The notes beneath the pieces were generated by a model, which was given only the letters and a program-made list of their open reading frames with translations, ran no database searches and had not been told where the DNA came from. Of a stretch of DNA of 42,771 nt, positions 17,152-25,633 are shown piece after piece (positions within the stretch are counted from its first letter, which is position 1; every line of letters begins with the position of its first letter). Source of the DNA: Acetobacteraceae bacterium. GTDB taxonomy: Bacteria > Pseudomonadota > Alphaproteobacteria > Acetobacterales > Acetobacteraceae. The translations under genes were made by a program, and so were the position numbers. Location of the stretch: positions 1 to 42,771 of the forward strand of contig JAIYDD010000039.1 of the NCBI GenBank assembly GCA_027487675.1, given 5' to 3'.

Positions 17152-18138
17152 ATGTTCCGCCGCCACCTGCTCGGCGCCGCCGGCCTGTCCGCCGCTGGCA
17201 TGTCCGCCACGCTGGCCCGCCCCGCCCTTGCGCAGCCTGCCTGGCCCACCCAGCCGCCGCGCCTCGTGGTGCCCTTCGCCGCCGGCGGCCCGACCGACAT
17301 CCCGGCGCGCCTTTTCGCCGAACGCATCGGGGAGGCGCTGCCGCATCGCATGATCGTGGAGAACCGCACCGGCGCCGGCGTCGTCGTCGGCACCGACGTG
17401 GTCGCCAAGGCGCCGAAGGACGGCCATACGCTGCTCTACACCACGGTCGCCCAGGCCTCGCTGCGCGCGCTGTTCCCGCGCCTGCCCTTCGACCCGGCGG
17501 CGGACCTGGTGCCGGTCGCGCTCGTCGGCGTCATCCCGATGATCGTCACGGTGGGGCGCGAGGTGCCGGCGCGCACCCTGCAGGACCTCCGGGCGCTGGC
17601 GCGCGCGACGCAAGGCGGGATCGACTATGCCTCCTCCGGCAATGGCGGCGCGCTGCACCTGGCCACCGAGCTGCTGCTGCGCCGGATGGAGGTGCGCGCG
17701 AACCACATCCCCTATCGCGGCACCGCGTCGGCCATGCCGGACGTGCTGAACGGCACCATCCCGCTGATCGTGGATGTCGCGACCAGCGCGCTGCCCTTCG
17801 TCCAGCGCGGCGAGACGCGGGCGCTTGCGGTGATGGACGGAACCCGCCTGCCGCAGCTGCCGGACGTGCCGACCACCGCCGAGGCCGGCTTCCCGGACCT
17901 CGAAGCCTATACCTGGCACATGGTGATGGCGCCTTCCGGCACGCCGGAGCCGGTGATCCGCGCCGCGAACGCCGCCTTCAACCGGGTGGCGGCGGAGCCG
18001 GCGGTGCAGGCGCGGCTTTCGGAGCTGGCGATGCGGCTCGTCTCCGACAGCACGCCGGAGAGCGCGGCCGCCTGGCTGCGCGCCGAGACCACGAAGTGGG
18101 AAGGCCTGATCCGCGAGGCCGACATCCGCGTGGAGTGA
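17152..18138 (+). CDS. Bug/TctC family substrate-binding protein (3)
   Basis: A 328-residue exported binding protein with signal peptide MFRRHLLGAAGLSAAG and probable cut after ALA. Hallmarks are WPTQPPRLVVPFAAGGPTDIPARL, ENRTGAGVVVGTDVVAKAPKDGHTLLYTT and ASSGNGGALHLATELL. It should capture a carboxylate in the periplasm. It is clearly the closest relative of the next gene: both share VPFAAGGPTD, ENRTG, DYASSGNGGA and YTWHMV. ATG 17152 follows CAGGAGAG. It starts 113 bases after the diaminopropionate ammonia-lyase gene and may serve uptake for it. Confidence 0.95.
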   Translation: MFRRHLLGAAGLSAAGMSATLARPALAQPAWPTQPPRLVVPFAAGGPTDIPARLFAERIGEALPHRMIVENRTGAGVVVGTDVVAKAPKDGHTLLYTTVAQASLRALFPRLPFDPAADLVPVALVGVIPMIVTVGREVPARTLQDLRALARATQGGIDYASSGNGGALHLATELLLRRMEVRANHIPYRGTASAMPDVLNGTIPLIVDVATSALPFVQRGETRALAVMDGTRLPQLPDVPTTAEAGFPDLEAYTWHMVMAPSGTPEPVIRAANAAFNRVAAEPAVQARLSELAMRLVSDSTPESAAAWLRAETTKWEGLIREADIRVE

Positions 18139-18275
18139 CGGGCCTGCGCCGGGCGCGCCGCGCCAGGGGGGCCGGCGCGCGGCGCGCGTGGAGGTTGACA
18201 GCGCCGCGCCGTGTCGCGCAAAGCGTGACGACACCGAGCGACACGACGGGCCGCCAAGCGCCCACGGGAGGTTCC

Positions 18276-19283
18276 ATGTCCGTCTCCGCCCCGCCCATCC
18301 GGCGCCGTGGCCTGATCGCGCTCTCCGCCGGCGCGCTGGCCGCGCCGGCGCTCGGGCTGCGCCCGGCATCCGCGCAGGCCGCCTGGCCGACGCAGCCGGT
18401 CCGCATGGTGGTCCCCTTCGCCGCCGGCGGCCCGACCGACGTGCCGGCGCGCCTGCTCGCCGAGCAGATGTCGAACGCCCTGCCGCAGCGGGTCATCGTG
18501 GAGAACCGCACCGGCTCGGGCGTCGTCATCGGCACCGACCTGGTCGCCAAGGGGCCGCAGGACGGCTCCACCGTGCTCTACACCACGGTCGCGCATGCGG
18601 TGACGCGGGCGCTGTTCCCGCGCCTGCCCTTCGACCCGGTGGCGGATTTCCAGCCCGTCGCGCTGGTCGGCCAGGTGCCGCTGGTGCTGCTGGTGAACAA
18701 CAACTTCCCCGCCCGCACCTTCCCCGAATTCGTCCAGCAGCTGCGCGCCAATCCGGGGCGGTTCGACTACGCCTCCTCCGGCAACGGGGGCGCGGTGCAT
18801 CTGGGGACGGAGCTGCTGCTGCACGCCGCCGGCGGCCTGCGCGCCAACCACATCCCCTTCCGCGGCTCCTCCCAGGCCATCCCGGAAGTGATCGCGGGCC
18901 GCATCCCGATGATCTTCGACATCGCCGCCTCCGCCCTGCCCTATGCGCGGTCGGGGGAGCTGCGCGCGCTCGGCATCTCGACGAAGGAGCGTTCGTCGCT
19001 CGCGCCCAACATCCCGACCTTCCAGGAACAGGGCCTGCCGGGCTTCGAGACCTACACCTGGCACATGGTGCTGGTGCGATCGGGCACGCTGGCGCCCGTG
19101 GTGGAGGCGATCAACCGCGCGGTGAACGCCGCGGTGAACCTGCCGGCGGTGCAGGAACGCCTGACCGGCCTGGCGATGCAGGTGGTGCGCGACAGCACGC
19201 CGGCCTCGGCCGCCGAGTATCTGCGCAGCGAGATCGCGGTGTGGGAGCCGCTGGTGCGCGCGGCGAACATCCGGGCGGAGTGA
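18276..19283 (+). CDS. Bug/TctC family substrate-binding protein (4)
   Basis: A 335-residue exported binding protein. The signal peptide has an RRR n-region (PIRRRGLIALSAGALAAPA) and a likely cut after ASA, with RRRG fitting either Sec or twin-arginine export. The mature part has WPTQPVRMVVPFAAGGPTDVPARL, ENRTGSGVVIGTDLVAKGPQDGSTVLYTT and NGGAVHLGTELL, making it a tandem paralogue of Bug gene 3. The ligand is likely similar or shared. ATG 18276 follows GGGAGG. The gene ends a long plus-strand run and meets the LivK-type gene tail to tail. Confidence 0.95.
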   Translation: MSVSAPPIRRRGLIALSAGALAAPALGLRPASAQAAWPTQPVRMVVPFAAGGPTDVPARLLAEQMSNALPQRVIVENRTGSGVVIGTDLVAKGPQDGSTVLYTTVAHAVTRALFPRLPFDPVADFQPVALVGQVPLVLLVNNNFPARTFPEFVQQLRANPGRFDYASSGNGGAVHLGTELLLHAAGGLRANHIPFRGSSQAIPEVIAGRIPMIFDIAASALPYARSGELRALGISTKERSSLAPNIPTFQEQGLPGFETYTWHMVLVRSGTLAPVVEAINRAVNAAVNLPAVQERLTGLAMQVVRDSTPASAAEYLRSEIAVWEPLVRAANIRAE

Positions 19284-19366
19284 CGCGCCGCGGCCGGGCA
19301 GCGCCGGACGGACGCCGGCCCGGCGCCACCTGCCCCCCGGCTGGGGGCCGGCGGCGCGGGGCGCCG
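19284..19366. terminator. Convergent intergenic region with GC hairpins
   Basis: These 83 bases lie between two convergent stops. A 6-bp stem is at 19332-19337 and 19343-19348 (loop CGGCT) among other short GC repeats. A bidirectional terminator is expected here, but no T-run supports it. Confidence 0.35.
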
Positions 19367-20608
19367 TCAGCCCAGCCGCGCCACCGGGTCGGCCACCGCC
19401 GCCTCGCGCGGCCAGACCGCCACCTGGCGCAGCCCCTGCGGCCCGGCCTGCCACTGGCACAGCACCGGCCGGGCGCGCTGGTTCTGGCCGCGCTCGTCGA
19501 AGCGCGCGCCCCAGCCGGTGGGCGTCGTGCCCTCCGCCACGTCGAGCGCCAGGATGGCGGCGCGCAGCCTCTCCTTCTCGGTGCCGCCGGCGCGGTGCAG
19601 CGCCTCCAGGAACAGCCGCGCGCCGACGAAGGTGGCCAGCCCGTGCGCGCTGCGCGGCTCCGCCCCGTAGCGGCGCAGATAGGCCTCCGCGAAGGCGCGC
19701 GCGCCGGGGGCCACGCGCTCGTTCACCGCAAAGGGCGTCAGGTCCGCGCTCATCGCCCCGGCGAAGCCATGGCCGATGCTGCGCGCCGTCTCGGTGAAGC
19801 CGTAGCCGCCGGCGGTGCCGATCACCATGCGCGGCCGCCAGCCGGCTTCCCGCATCGCGCGGAACAGCAGCGCCTCGTCGCCCGGCGCGCCGGTGTGCAG
19901 CAGCAGCTGCGTCTCGAGCCCCCTGAGCCGCTGCACCGCCGCCGTCAGGTCGGCGGCGCGGGAGGCATAGGCCAGCCGCTCCACCGGCTGCAGGCCGCGG
20001 ACGCGCAGCTCCGCCTCCTGCGCGGCGCCGACGGATTGCCCGCCCGGGGCTTCCTCATGCGCGATGGCGATCCGCAGCGCCTCCGGCGCCGTCGTCATGG
20101 CGGGGGCCAGCACCTCCGCCACCGCGGCGACGGCCAGCTGGGCGAAGTCCGTCGCGCGGGGACTGGCGCGGAAGCACCAGCGGAAGCCGCGCTCGATGAA
20201 GGCGTCGGCGATCGCGCCGAGTTCGAGGAAGGGCACGCCCGCGCCTTCCGCCACCTGGGAGGCCGGCAGCGCGACGACGGAGGAGAAGCTGCCGAACAGC
20301 GCGGCCACCCGCTCGGGCCCGGTGCAGAGGCGCCGCGCCTCGGTCGCCGCCGCCGCCTCGTCCGGGGCGTCGGCGCGCTGCAGCCGCACCTGCCGGCCGA
20401 GCACGCCGCCGGCGGCGTTGCGTTCCTCCACCGCCAGTTCCAGCCCGCGGAAGCTCTCGTCGCCGAGCGGGGCGAGGGGCCCCGACAGCGGGAAGATGGC
20501 GCCCAGCCGCAGCTCGGCCGGCGCCTGGGCGCGCGCCGGTGCCCCAAGGGGCGCTGTCGCGGCCGCGATCGCCGCTGCTGCCACGGCCCGACGGCCGATC
20601 CGCTGCAT
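19367..20608 (-). CDS. ABC transporter substrate-binding protein, LivK-type (Peripla_BP_6)
   Basis: A 413-residue periplasmic binding protein of the branched-chain amino-acid/urea/amide class. The signal peptide is [20 protein letters not shown] with a cut near ARA. The mature domain opens with [40 protein letters not shown], the standard type I fold beginning, and continues with [26 protein letters not shown]. The matching permease and ATPase genes (livHMGF) are not adjacent, so it is an orphan here. Ligand unknown. I use ATG 20608; the frame stays open upstream, but without a signal peptide at any earlier start. It is divergent from the quinone oxidoreductase gene. Confidence 0.9.
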   Translation of the reverse strand: MQRIGRRAVAAAAIAAATAPLGAPARAQAPAELRLGAIFPLSGPLAPLGDESFRGLELAVEERNAAGGVLGRQVRLQRADAPDEAAAATEARRLCTGPERVAALFGSFSSVVALPASQVAEGAGVPFLELGAIADAFIERGFRWCFRASPRATDFAQLAVAAVAEVLAPAMTTAPEALRIAIAHEEAPGGQSVGAAQEAELRVRGLQPVERLAYASRAADLTAAVQRLRGLETQLLLHTGAPGDEALLFRAMREAGWRPRMVIGTAGGYGFTETARSIGHGFAGAMSADLTPFAVNERVAPGARAFAEAYLRRYGAEPRSAHGLATFVGARLFLEALHRAGGTEKERLRAAILALDVAEGTTPTGWGARFDERGQNQRARPVLCQWQAGPQGLRQVAVWPREAAVADPVARLG

Positions 20609-20750
20609 GCCTGTCCGTCCCGGGTGCAAGGGGGGTGAGAGAAGTCTCACGCCGCGCGGCGGGCGCGCAACCCCGCCACCCGCCTGCTTGACCCTGCGCC
20701 GCGTCGGTGGTCCCTCTCGGCGCTGGGCGAGACGGGCAAGGATGCGTGGC

Positions 20751-21755
20751 ATGGCGGCAATCCCGGCGGAGATGACGCTGATCGAGCATGGCGCGGGCGG
20801 CCCGCCCGAGGTGCTGCGCCCGGCCCGCGGCCCGGTCCCGGTGCCGAAGCCGGACGAGGTGCTGATCCGCACGGAAGCGGTGGGCGTGAACCGCCCGGAC
20901 GTCGCCCAGCGCAGCGGCAGCTATCCGCCGCCGCCCGGCGCCTCCCCGGTCATCGGGCTGGAATGCGCGGGCGAGGTGGTGGCGCTGGGCGCCGAGGTCC
21001 GGCGGTATCGCGTGGGCGACCGGGTCGCGGCGCTGACCAATGGCGGCGCCTATGCCGAATACTGCACGGCGCCCGAGGCGCAGGCGCTGCCCTTTCCCGC
21101 CGGCTACGACGCGCTGCGCGCCGCCGCGCTGCCCGAGACCTACTTCACCGTCTGGGCCAACCTGTTCGGCCATGGTCGGCTCGCCGCCGGGGAGACGGTG
21201 CTGGTGCATGGCGGCACGTCCGGCATCGGCGTCACCGCGATCCAGCTGGCCAAGGCCTTCGGCGCGACGGTGTACGCGACGGCGGGCAGCGCGGCGAAGG
21301 TGGAGGCCTGCGTCGGCCTCGGCGCCGATGCCGCGATCGACTACCGCGCCCAGGACTTCGCCGAGGCGGTGAAGGCGCTGACCGCCGGGCGCGGGGTGCA
21401 TGTGGTGCTCGACATGGTCGGCGCGCCCTATTTCGCCCGCAACATCCGCTGCCTGGGCATGGATGGCCGGCTGGTGCTGATCGCCTTCCTGGGCGGGCAT
21501 GTGGCGGAGCAGGCCGACCTGCGCCCGATCATGCTGAAGCGCCTGACGGTGACCGGCAGCACCATGCGCCCGCGCAGCACCGCGCAGAAGGGCGAGATCG
21601 CCGCGGCGCTGGAGGCGAAGGTCTGGCCGCTGCTGGCAGCCGGCCGCGCGGGTCCGGTGATCCATGCCACCTTCCCGCTGGCCCGGGCGGCGGAGGCGCA
21701 CCGGCTGATGGAAAGCAGCACGCATGTCGGCAAGATCATGCTGACGCCGGGGTGA
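20751..21755 (+). CDS. NAD(P)H quinone oxidoreductase (zinc-free MDR family, PIG3-like)
   Basis: A 334-residue medium-chain reductase without structural or catalytic zinc ligands. The N-terminal GroES-like part has [37 protein letters not shown], and the Rossmann part has [31 protein letters not shown], the NADPH site of the PIG3 group. [11 protein letters not shown] and a C-terminal [18 protein letters not shown] complete the family. It reduces quinones or related enones in the cytoplasm. ATG 20751 follows AAGG at good spacing; the in-frame ATG at 20742 adds three residues. It is divergent from the LivK-type gene across 142 bases. Confidence 0.93.
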   Translation: MAAIPAEMTLIEHGAGGPPEVLRPARGPVPVPKPDEVLIRTEAVGVNRPDVAQRSGSYPPPPGASPVIGLECAGEVVALGAEVRRYRVGDRVAALTNGGAYAEYCTAPEAQALPFPAGYDALRAAALPETYFTVWANLFGHGRLAAGETVLVHGGTSGIGVTAIQLAKAFGATVYATAGSAAKVEACVGLGADAAIDYRAQDFAEAVKALTAGRGVHVVLDMVGAPYFARNIRCLGMDGRLVLIAFLGGHVAEQADLRPIMLKRLTVTGSTMRPRSTAQKGEIAAALEAKVWPLLAAGRAGPVIHATFPLARAAEAHRLMESSTHVGKIMLTPG

Positions 21756-21788
21756 GGGCGTCGGTGATGGACGCGTCGGGCCGGGCGA

Positions 21789-21825
21789 TGACGCCGGCAT
21801 GGGGCAGTGCCTCGGGCCGGCGTCA
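21789..21825 (+). terminator. Inverted repeat after the quinone oxidoreductase
   Basis: Nine-base perfect arms TGACGCCGG (21789-21797) and CCGGCGTCA (21817-21825) lie 33 bases after the stop. The rest of the 165-base gap is GC-rich with no further gene seen. Terminator function is a guess. Confidence 0.3.
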
Positions 21826-21920
21826 CGGGCCCGGGGTCCCGGCGGCACGCCGGCCCCTGGCGGCGCGCAGGGGCGGCGCCGCTGCCGGCGCCTCGCGCCT
21901 CCCGCGTCCTGCCTGATCCC

Positions 21921-22118
21921 ATGCTGGCCTGGCTCCTCCTCCTCCTCGGCGTCGCCGTCCTGGCCGGCGCGGCGCGCATCGGCCCCCGCGGCGCGCGCGG
22001 TCTTGCGCAGGGCGGAGGCGTGCTGGCGCTGGCGCTCGGCGTCATCCTGCTGCTGCGCCGGCCGGGCTCGGCGCTTCACCTGCCGGGCTATGGCCCGCGC
22101 CGCTGGCACCAACCCTGA
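21921..22118 (+). CDS. Small hydrophobic membrane protein, 65 aa
   Basis: A short open frame, MLAWLLLLLGVAVLAGAARI onward, predicting two membrane helices (about residues 2-18 and 31-46) joined by a glycine/arginine-rich turn, with a Pro- and Gly-rich tail. I do not recognise a family. It sits between the quinone oxidoreductase and the SAF-domain dehydrogenase, and its stop is just 13 bases before the next start, so co-translation is plausible. Membrane proteins of this size with a clear hydrophobic pattern are often real, but there is no strong ribosome-binding site, so a chance frame is possible. Confidence 0.5.
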   Translation: MLAWLLLLLGVAVLAGAARIGPRGARGLAQGGGVLALALGVILLLRRPGSALHLPGYGPRRWHQP

Positions 22119-22131
22119 GGATGCCCCGACC

Positions 22132-23484
22132 GTGAACCTGCACCGCAAGCTTGCCGCCCGCGCCGCCGAGGGCCGCCCGGTCCGCGTCGCCGTGATCGGC
22201 GCCGGCAAGTTCGGCTCGATGTTCCTGCACCAGGCGCCGCGCACGCCGGGGCTGCATGTGCTGGGGATCGGCGACCTGTCCGTGCCCCGCGCCCGCGCCG
22301 CGCTGGCCCGCATCGGCTGGCCGGCGGACGCCTCCGCCGCCCCGGATGCCGAGGCCGCCGCGCGGACCGGCGCCACCTGGGTCACCGAGGACAGCCTGGC
22401 GCTGATCGCCGACCCCCGCGTGGAGGTGGTGGTGGAGGCCACCGGCGACCCCGCCGCCGGCCTGCGCCATGCCCGCCACGCCATCCGCCAACGCAAGCAT
22501 GTGGTGATGGTGAACGTCGAGGCCGATGTGCTGGCCGGCCCCGTGCTGGCGGCCGAGGCCGTGGCGGCCGGCGTGGTCTATTCCATGGCCTATGGCGACC
22601 AGCCCGCCCTGGTGGTGGAGATGGTGGACACGCTGCGCGCCGCGGGTTTCAGCGTGATCGCCGCCGGCAAGGGCACGAAATACCTGCCCGAATACCACGC
22701 CTCCACCCCCGAGACGGTCTGGGGCTTCTACGGGCTGGGCGCGGCGGACGCAGCCGAGGGGGGCATGAACCCGCGCATGTTCAACTCCTTCCTCGACGGC
22801 ACCAAGTCGGGAATCGAGATGGCGGCGATCGCCAATGCCACCGGCCTGTTCCCGCCTGAGGACGGGCTGGCCTTCCCGCCCGCCGGCACCTCCGCGCTGA
22901 CCACCCTGCTCCGCCCGCACAACGAGGGCGGGATCCTGGCGCGCAAGGGCGTGGTGGAGGTCGTCTCCTCCCTGACGCGGGAGGGGGAGGAGATCGCCGA
23001 CAACCTCCGCTGGGGCGTCTATGCGGTGTTCGAGGGCGAGACAGACTATGCCCGCCGCTGCTTCCGCGAATACGGCGTCGCGACCGATCCTTCCGGCCGC
23101 TATGCGGCGCTGTGGCGGCCCTACCACTTCATCGGGCTGGAACTCGGCGTCTCGGTCGCCTCCGCCGCGCTCAGGGCGGAGCCGACGGGCTGTTCCACCA
23201 GCTGGTCGGCCGATTGCGTCGCGGTGGCCAAGCGGCCGCTGCGCCGGGGCGAGGTGCTGGACGGGGAAGGCGGCGCGCTGGTCTGGGGCAAGTGCATCCC
23301 GGCGGCGCGGTCGGCCGCGATGGGCGCGGTGCCGATCGGGCTGGCGCATGGCGTGGCGCTGGCGCGGGACGTCGCGGCAGGCGGCTTTGTGACGGAGGCC
23401 GATTTGGCGCCCCGCCCGGCCGGCGGCCCGGCGGCCGAGGCGCTGGCGATGCGCGCGGAACTCGCGACATTTTCCTTGGATTGA
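22132..23484 (+). CDS. NAD(P)-dependent dehydrogenase with SAF domain (homoserine-dehydrogenase-like)
   Basis: A 450-residue protein. Residues 16-30 hold a Rossmann motif, VRVAVIGAGKFGSMF, followed by the homoserine-dehydrogenase-like NAD-binding region (VVVEATGDPAAGLRHA, KHVVMVNVEADVLAG). The middle catalytic-like part includes GKGTKYLPEYHAS and NPRMFNSFLDGTKSGIEM. The C-terminus is an SAF domain (CVAVAKRPLRRGEVLDGEGG). Such proteins are often mislabelled FlgA or homoserine dehydrogenase; a specific reaction is not known to me. I use GTG 22132 with GAGG upstream; an in-frame ATG at 22090 overlaps the small membrane gene and lacks a ribosome-binding site. Confidence 0.85.
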   Translation: MNLHRKLAARAAEGRPVRVAVIGAGKFGSMFLHQAPRTPGLHVLGIGDLSVPRARAALARIGWPADASAAPDAEAAARTGATWVTEDSLALIADPRVEVVVEATGDPAAGLRHARHAIRQRKHVVMVNVEADVLAGPVLAAEAVAAGVVYSMAYGDQPALVVEMVDTLRAAGFSVIAAGKGTKYLPEYHASTPETVWGFYGLGAADAAEGGMNPRMFNSFLDGTKSGIEMAAIANATGLFPPEDGLAFPPAGTSALTTLLRPHNEGGILARKGVVEVVSSLTREGEEIADNLRWGVYAVFEGETDYARRCFREYGVATDPSGRYAALWRPYHFIGLELGVSVASAALRAEPTGCSTSWSADCVAVAKRPLRRGEVLDGEGGALVWGKCIPAARSAAMGAVPIGLAHGVALARDVAAGGFVTEADLAPRPAGGPAAEALAMRAELATFSLD

Positions 23485-23537
23485 GACACCGCTGCGCCTT
23501 ACTTTGTCATACAGCCGGGATTACAGCCTCCGGTCAC

Positions 23538-24401
23538 ATGCAAGACGCTTCCGCCTACCGTCTGCTCTTCGCCGCGGTCTTCCTGTTCGGCGGCGCCTGG
23601 CCGGTGACCAAGGCCGCGCTAGCGGATGCCACGCCGCTGTGGTTCGGCACCTTCCGGGTCGGGCTGGCCGCGCTGGTGGTGGCGCTGCTGCTGGCCTTCC
23701 TCGGCCGGCTGCGCCTGCCGCGGCGGCAGGACCGGCGGGCGGTGCTGTTCCTCGGCCTGTTCCAGTTGGGCGGCTTCTTCGCGCTGACGCACCTGGCGGT
23801 GGCGCTGGTGCCGGCGGGGCGGACGGCGGTGCTGTCCAACGTCGTGACCTACTGGCTGATCCCGCTTTCCGTCCTCGTGCTGGGGGAGCAGGTGTCGCGG
23901 CAGCGCTGGCTGGCGGCGGGGCTCGGGCTGGCGGGGGCGGCGGTGCTGGTCGGGCCCTGGGCGGTGGACTGGTCGGACCTGCGGCTGCTGGCCGGCCACC
24001 TGATGCTGGTGGGCGCCGGGCTGCTGTGGTCGATCGCCATCGTCGCCTCCCGCAGATGGCCGCCGGAAAGCCCGATGCTGGACCTGCTGCCCTGGTGCTT
24101 CGCGCTCGGCGTGCTGGTCATCGCGCCCTTCGCCCTGCTGCTGGAGCCGGGCGGCGGCATCGGCCCCGGCGCCTGGCCGCACATGGCCTTCATCGGCCTG
24201 GTCGCGGCGCCGATCGGCACCTGGTGCGTCATCGAGGCGGGGCGGCGGCTGCCGGGCGCGGTCTCCTCGGTCGGGTTCCTGATGGTGCCGGCCTTCGGCG
24301 TCGTCGTCTCCGCGCTCTGGCTCGGCGAGCCGATCGGCTGGGACGTGATCCTGGGCGGGGCGCTGATCGTCGTCTCGGTGGTGCTGGCGGCGCGCGGATG
24401 A
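23538..24401 (+). CDS. EamA/DMT family transporter
   Basis: A 287-residue integral membrane protein with about ten predicted helices in two EamA repeats, typical of the drug/metabolite transporter superfamily. The first repeat opens LLFAAVFLFGGAWPVTKAAL and ends with SVLVLGEQVSRQRW; the second ends with SALWLGEPIGWDVILGGALIV, both showing the conserved Glu near the end of each repeat. Members export amino acids, nucleobases or similar compounds; the substrate cannot be read from sequence. The start at ATG 23538 is 53 bases after the SAF-domain gene, and the alpha/beta hydrolase follows after 19 bases. Confidence 0.93.
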   Translation: MQDASAYRLLFAAVFLFGGAWPVTKAALADATPLWFGTFRVGLAALVVALLLAFLGRLRLPRRQDRRAVLFLGLFQLGGFFALTHLAVALVPAGRTAVLSNVVTYWLIPLSVLVLGEQVSRQRWLAAGLGLAGAAVLVGPWAVDWSDLRLLAGHLMLVGAGLLWSIAIVASRRWPPESPMLDLLPWCFALGVLVIAPFALLLEPGGGIGPGAWPHMAFIGLVAAPIGTWCVIEAGRRLPGAVSSVGFLMVPAFGVVVSALWLGEPIGWDVILGGALIVVSVVLAARG

Positions 24402-24420
24402 CGGCGGGGGAGGCGGCACG

Positions 24421-25185
24421 ATGCGGCTGGCGGTGACCGAGGCCGGCGAAGGCCCCCCCGTCGCGCTGCTGCACGGGCTGCTCGGCGCCGGGCAGAATTT
24501 CGGCGCGGTCCAGAAGGCGCTGGCGGCGCGGGGGCGGCGGGTGCTGGCGCTCGACCTGCGCAACCACGGCGCCTCCCCGCACGCCGGGACCATGGCCTAT
24601 CCGGAGATGGCGGCGGACGTCGCCGGGACGCTGCGCGCGGAAGGCGCCTGGCCTGCCGCCGTGGTCGGCCATTCCATGGGCGGCAAGGTCGCCATGGCGC
24701 TGGCGCTGGCCGAGCCCGCGGGCGTGGAGCGGCTGGTGGTGGCCGACATCGCCCCGGTCGCCTACCCGACGCCGCTCTTCACCGCCTATCTGGCGGCGAT
24801 GCGCGCCATCCCGCTGCGCCCCGGCCTGGCGCGGCGGGAGGCCGATGCGGCGCTGGCGGCCGCCGTGCCGAACCCGGCCCTGCGCGGCTTCCTGCTGCAG
24901 AACCTGCTCTTCGCCGAGGACCCGCCGCGCTGGCGCGTGGCGCTCGACGTCCTGTGGCAGGAACTGGCGGTGATCGGCGGCTGGCCGGGCCTTGCGGGGC
25001 GCTACGCGGGGAAGGTGCTGGTGCTGTCCGGCGACCGCTCGGACTATGTCCTGCCGGAACACCGCCCGGCCTTCCTGGCGCTGTTCCCCGCCGCGCGCTT
25101 CGCGGCCATCCCGGCCGGGCACTGGCTGCATGCCGAGAACCCGCAGGCCTTCCTTACCGAGGTCGGGGCCTTCCTGGAGGGCTGA
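24421..25185 (+). CDS. Alpha/beta-fold hydrolase (YbfF-like esterase)
   Basis: A 254-residue serine hydrolase. The oxyanion region is LLHGLLGAGQNF, the nucleophile elbow is GHSMGG with Ser85, and the catalytic His is His234 in AGHWLHAENP. LDLRNHGASPHAGTMAY and VVADIAPVAYP are close to the YbfF/ABHD11 esterase group, which cleaves short acyl esters including acyl-CoA-like substrates. No signal peptide, so cytoplasmic. ATG 24421 lies 19 bases after the EamA gene, likely one transcript. An inverted repeat follows its stop. Confidence 0.92.
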   Translation: MRLAVTEAGEGPPVALLHGLLGAGQNFGAVQKALAARGRRVLALDLRNHGASPHAGTMAYPEMAADVAGTLRAEGAWPAAVVGHSMGGKVAMALALAEPAGVERLVVADIAPVAYPTPLFTAYLAAMRAIPLRPGLARREADAALAAAVPNPALRGFLLQNLLFAEDPPRWRVALDVLWQELAVIGGWPGLAGRYAGKVLVLSGDRSDYVLPEHRPAFLALFPAARFAAIPAGHWLHAENPQAFLTEVGAFLEG

Positions 25186-25186
25186 G

Positions 25187-25228
25187 CGGCGCCCGGTCGC
25201 GGCCCGCCCGCCTTCGGCCCGGGCGCCG
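25187..25228 (+). terminator. Inverted repeat after the hydrolase
   Basis: Perfect 10-bp arms CGGCGCCCGG (25187-25196) and CCGGGCGCCG (25219-25228) begin one base after the hydrolase stop. The 22-base loop is long and no T-run follows, so it is only a candidate terminator. Confidence 0.4.
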
Positions 25229-25302
25229 GCACGGCCGGCACATCGCCCGCAGAACGCCCCGCCGCCGCCGCGCGTTGGCCGGTCTTGCGGAGGTGTCCCG
25301 TG

Positions 25303-25470
25303 ATGGCGGAACGCGTGATGGGCCTTGCCGTGCTGTTCGCCCTGCTGGCGATCACGGCGAGGCTGCTGCAGCTGGGCTTCGCGCTGGTGCTGCTCTGGCT
25401 CGCGGCGACGGCGGCGCTGGCGGTGCTCGCCACGCTCGTCGCCGAGCGCCTGCGCCGGACGCCGCGCTGA
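25303..25470 (+). CDS. Small membrane protein, 55 aa
   Basis: MAERVMGLAVLFALLAITAR begins a 55-residue protein with two hydrophobic stretches, about residues 6-18 and 22-46, and a basic tail ending RLRRTPR. No family is recognised. GGAGG sits about ten bases before the ATG, which is strong support for translation; a GTG directly before the ATG is also in frame. It lies between the hydrolase and the HtpX-like gene. The two small hydrophobic proteins of this window share no clear similarity beyond composition. Confidence 0.6.
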   Translation: MAERVMGLAVLFALLAITARLLQLGFALVLLWLAATAALAVLATLVAERLRRTPR

Positions 25471-25633
25471 GCCGGCTTCGGCCAACCCCTGCCAGGGCGG
25501 GCCGGCCACGCCCCGACGGCATCGGCGGCGGGCGTGCAGGCCTTCGCGGCGCCTGGACGGGCGGGCGGGCGCCTCGATAGGCTGCCGTCACCGGCCGGCC
25601 ACCCGACAGGCCCGCCGATGCCGGAGAATCGCC

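Noticed and set aside
20055-22496. A minus-strand open frame of 813 codons across the quinone oxidoreductase
   Set aside because: Its end overlaps the real LivK-type gene in another frame and the rest is antisense to a motif-complete MDR enzyme.
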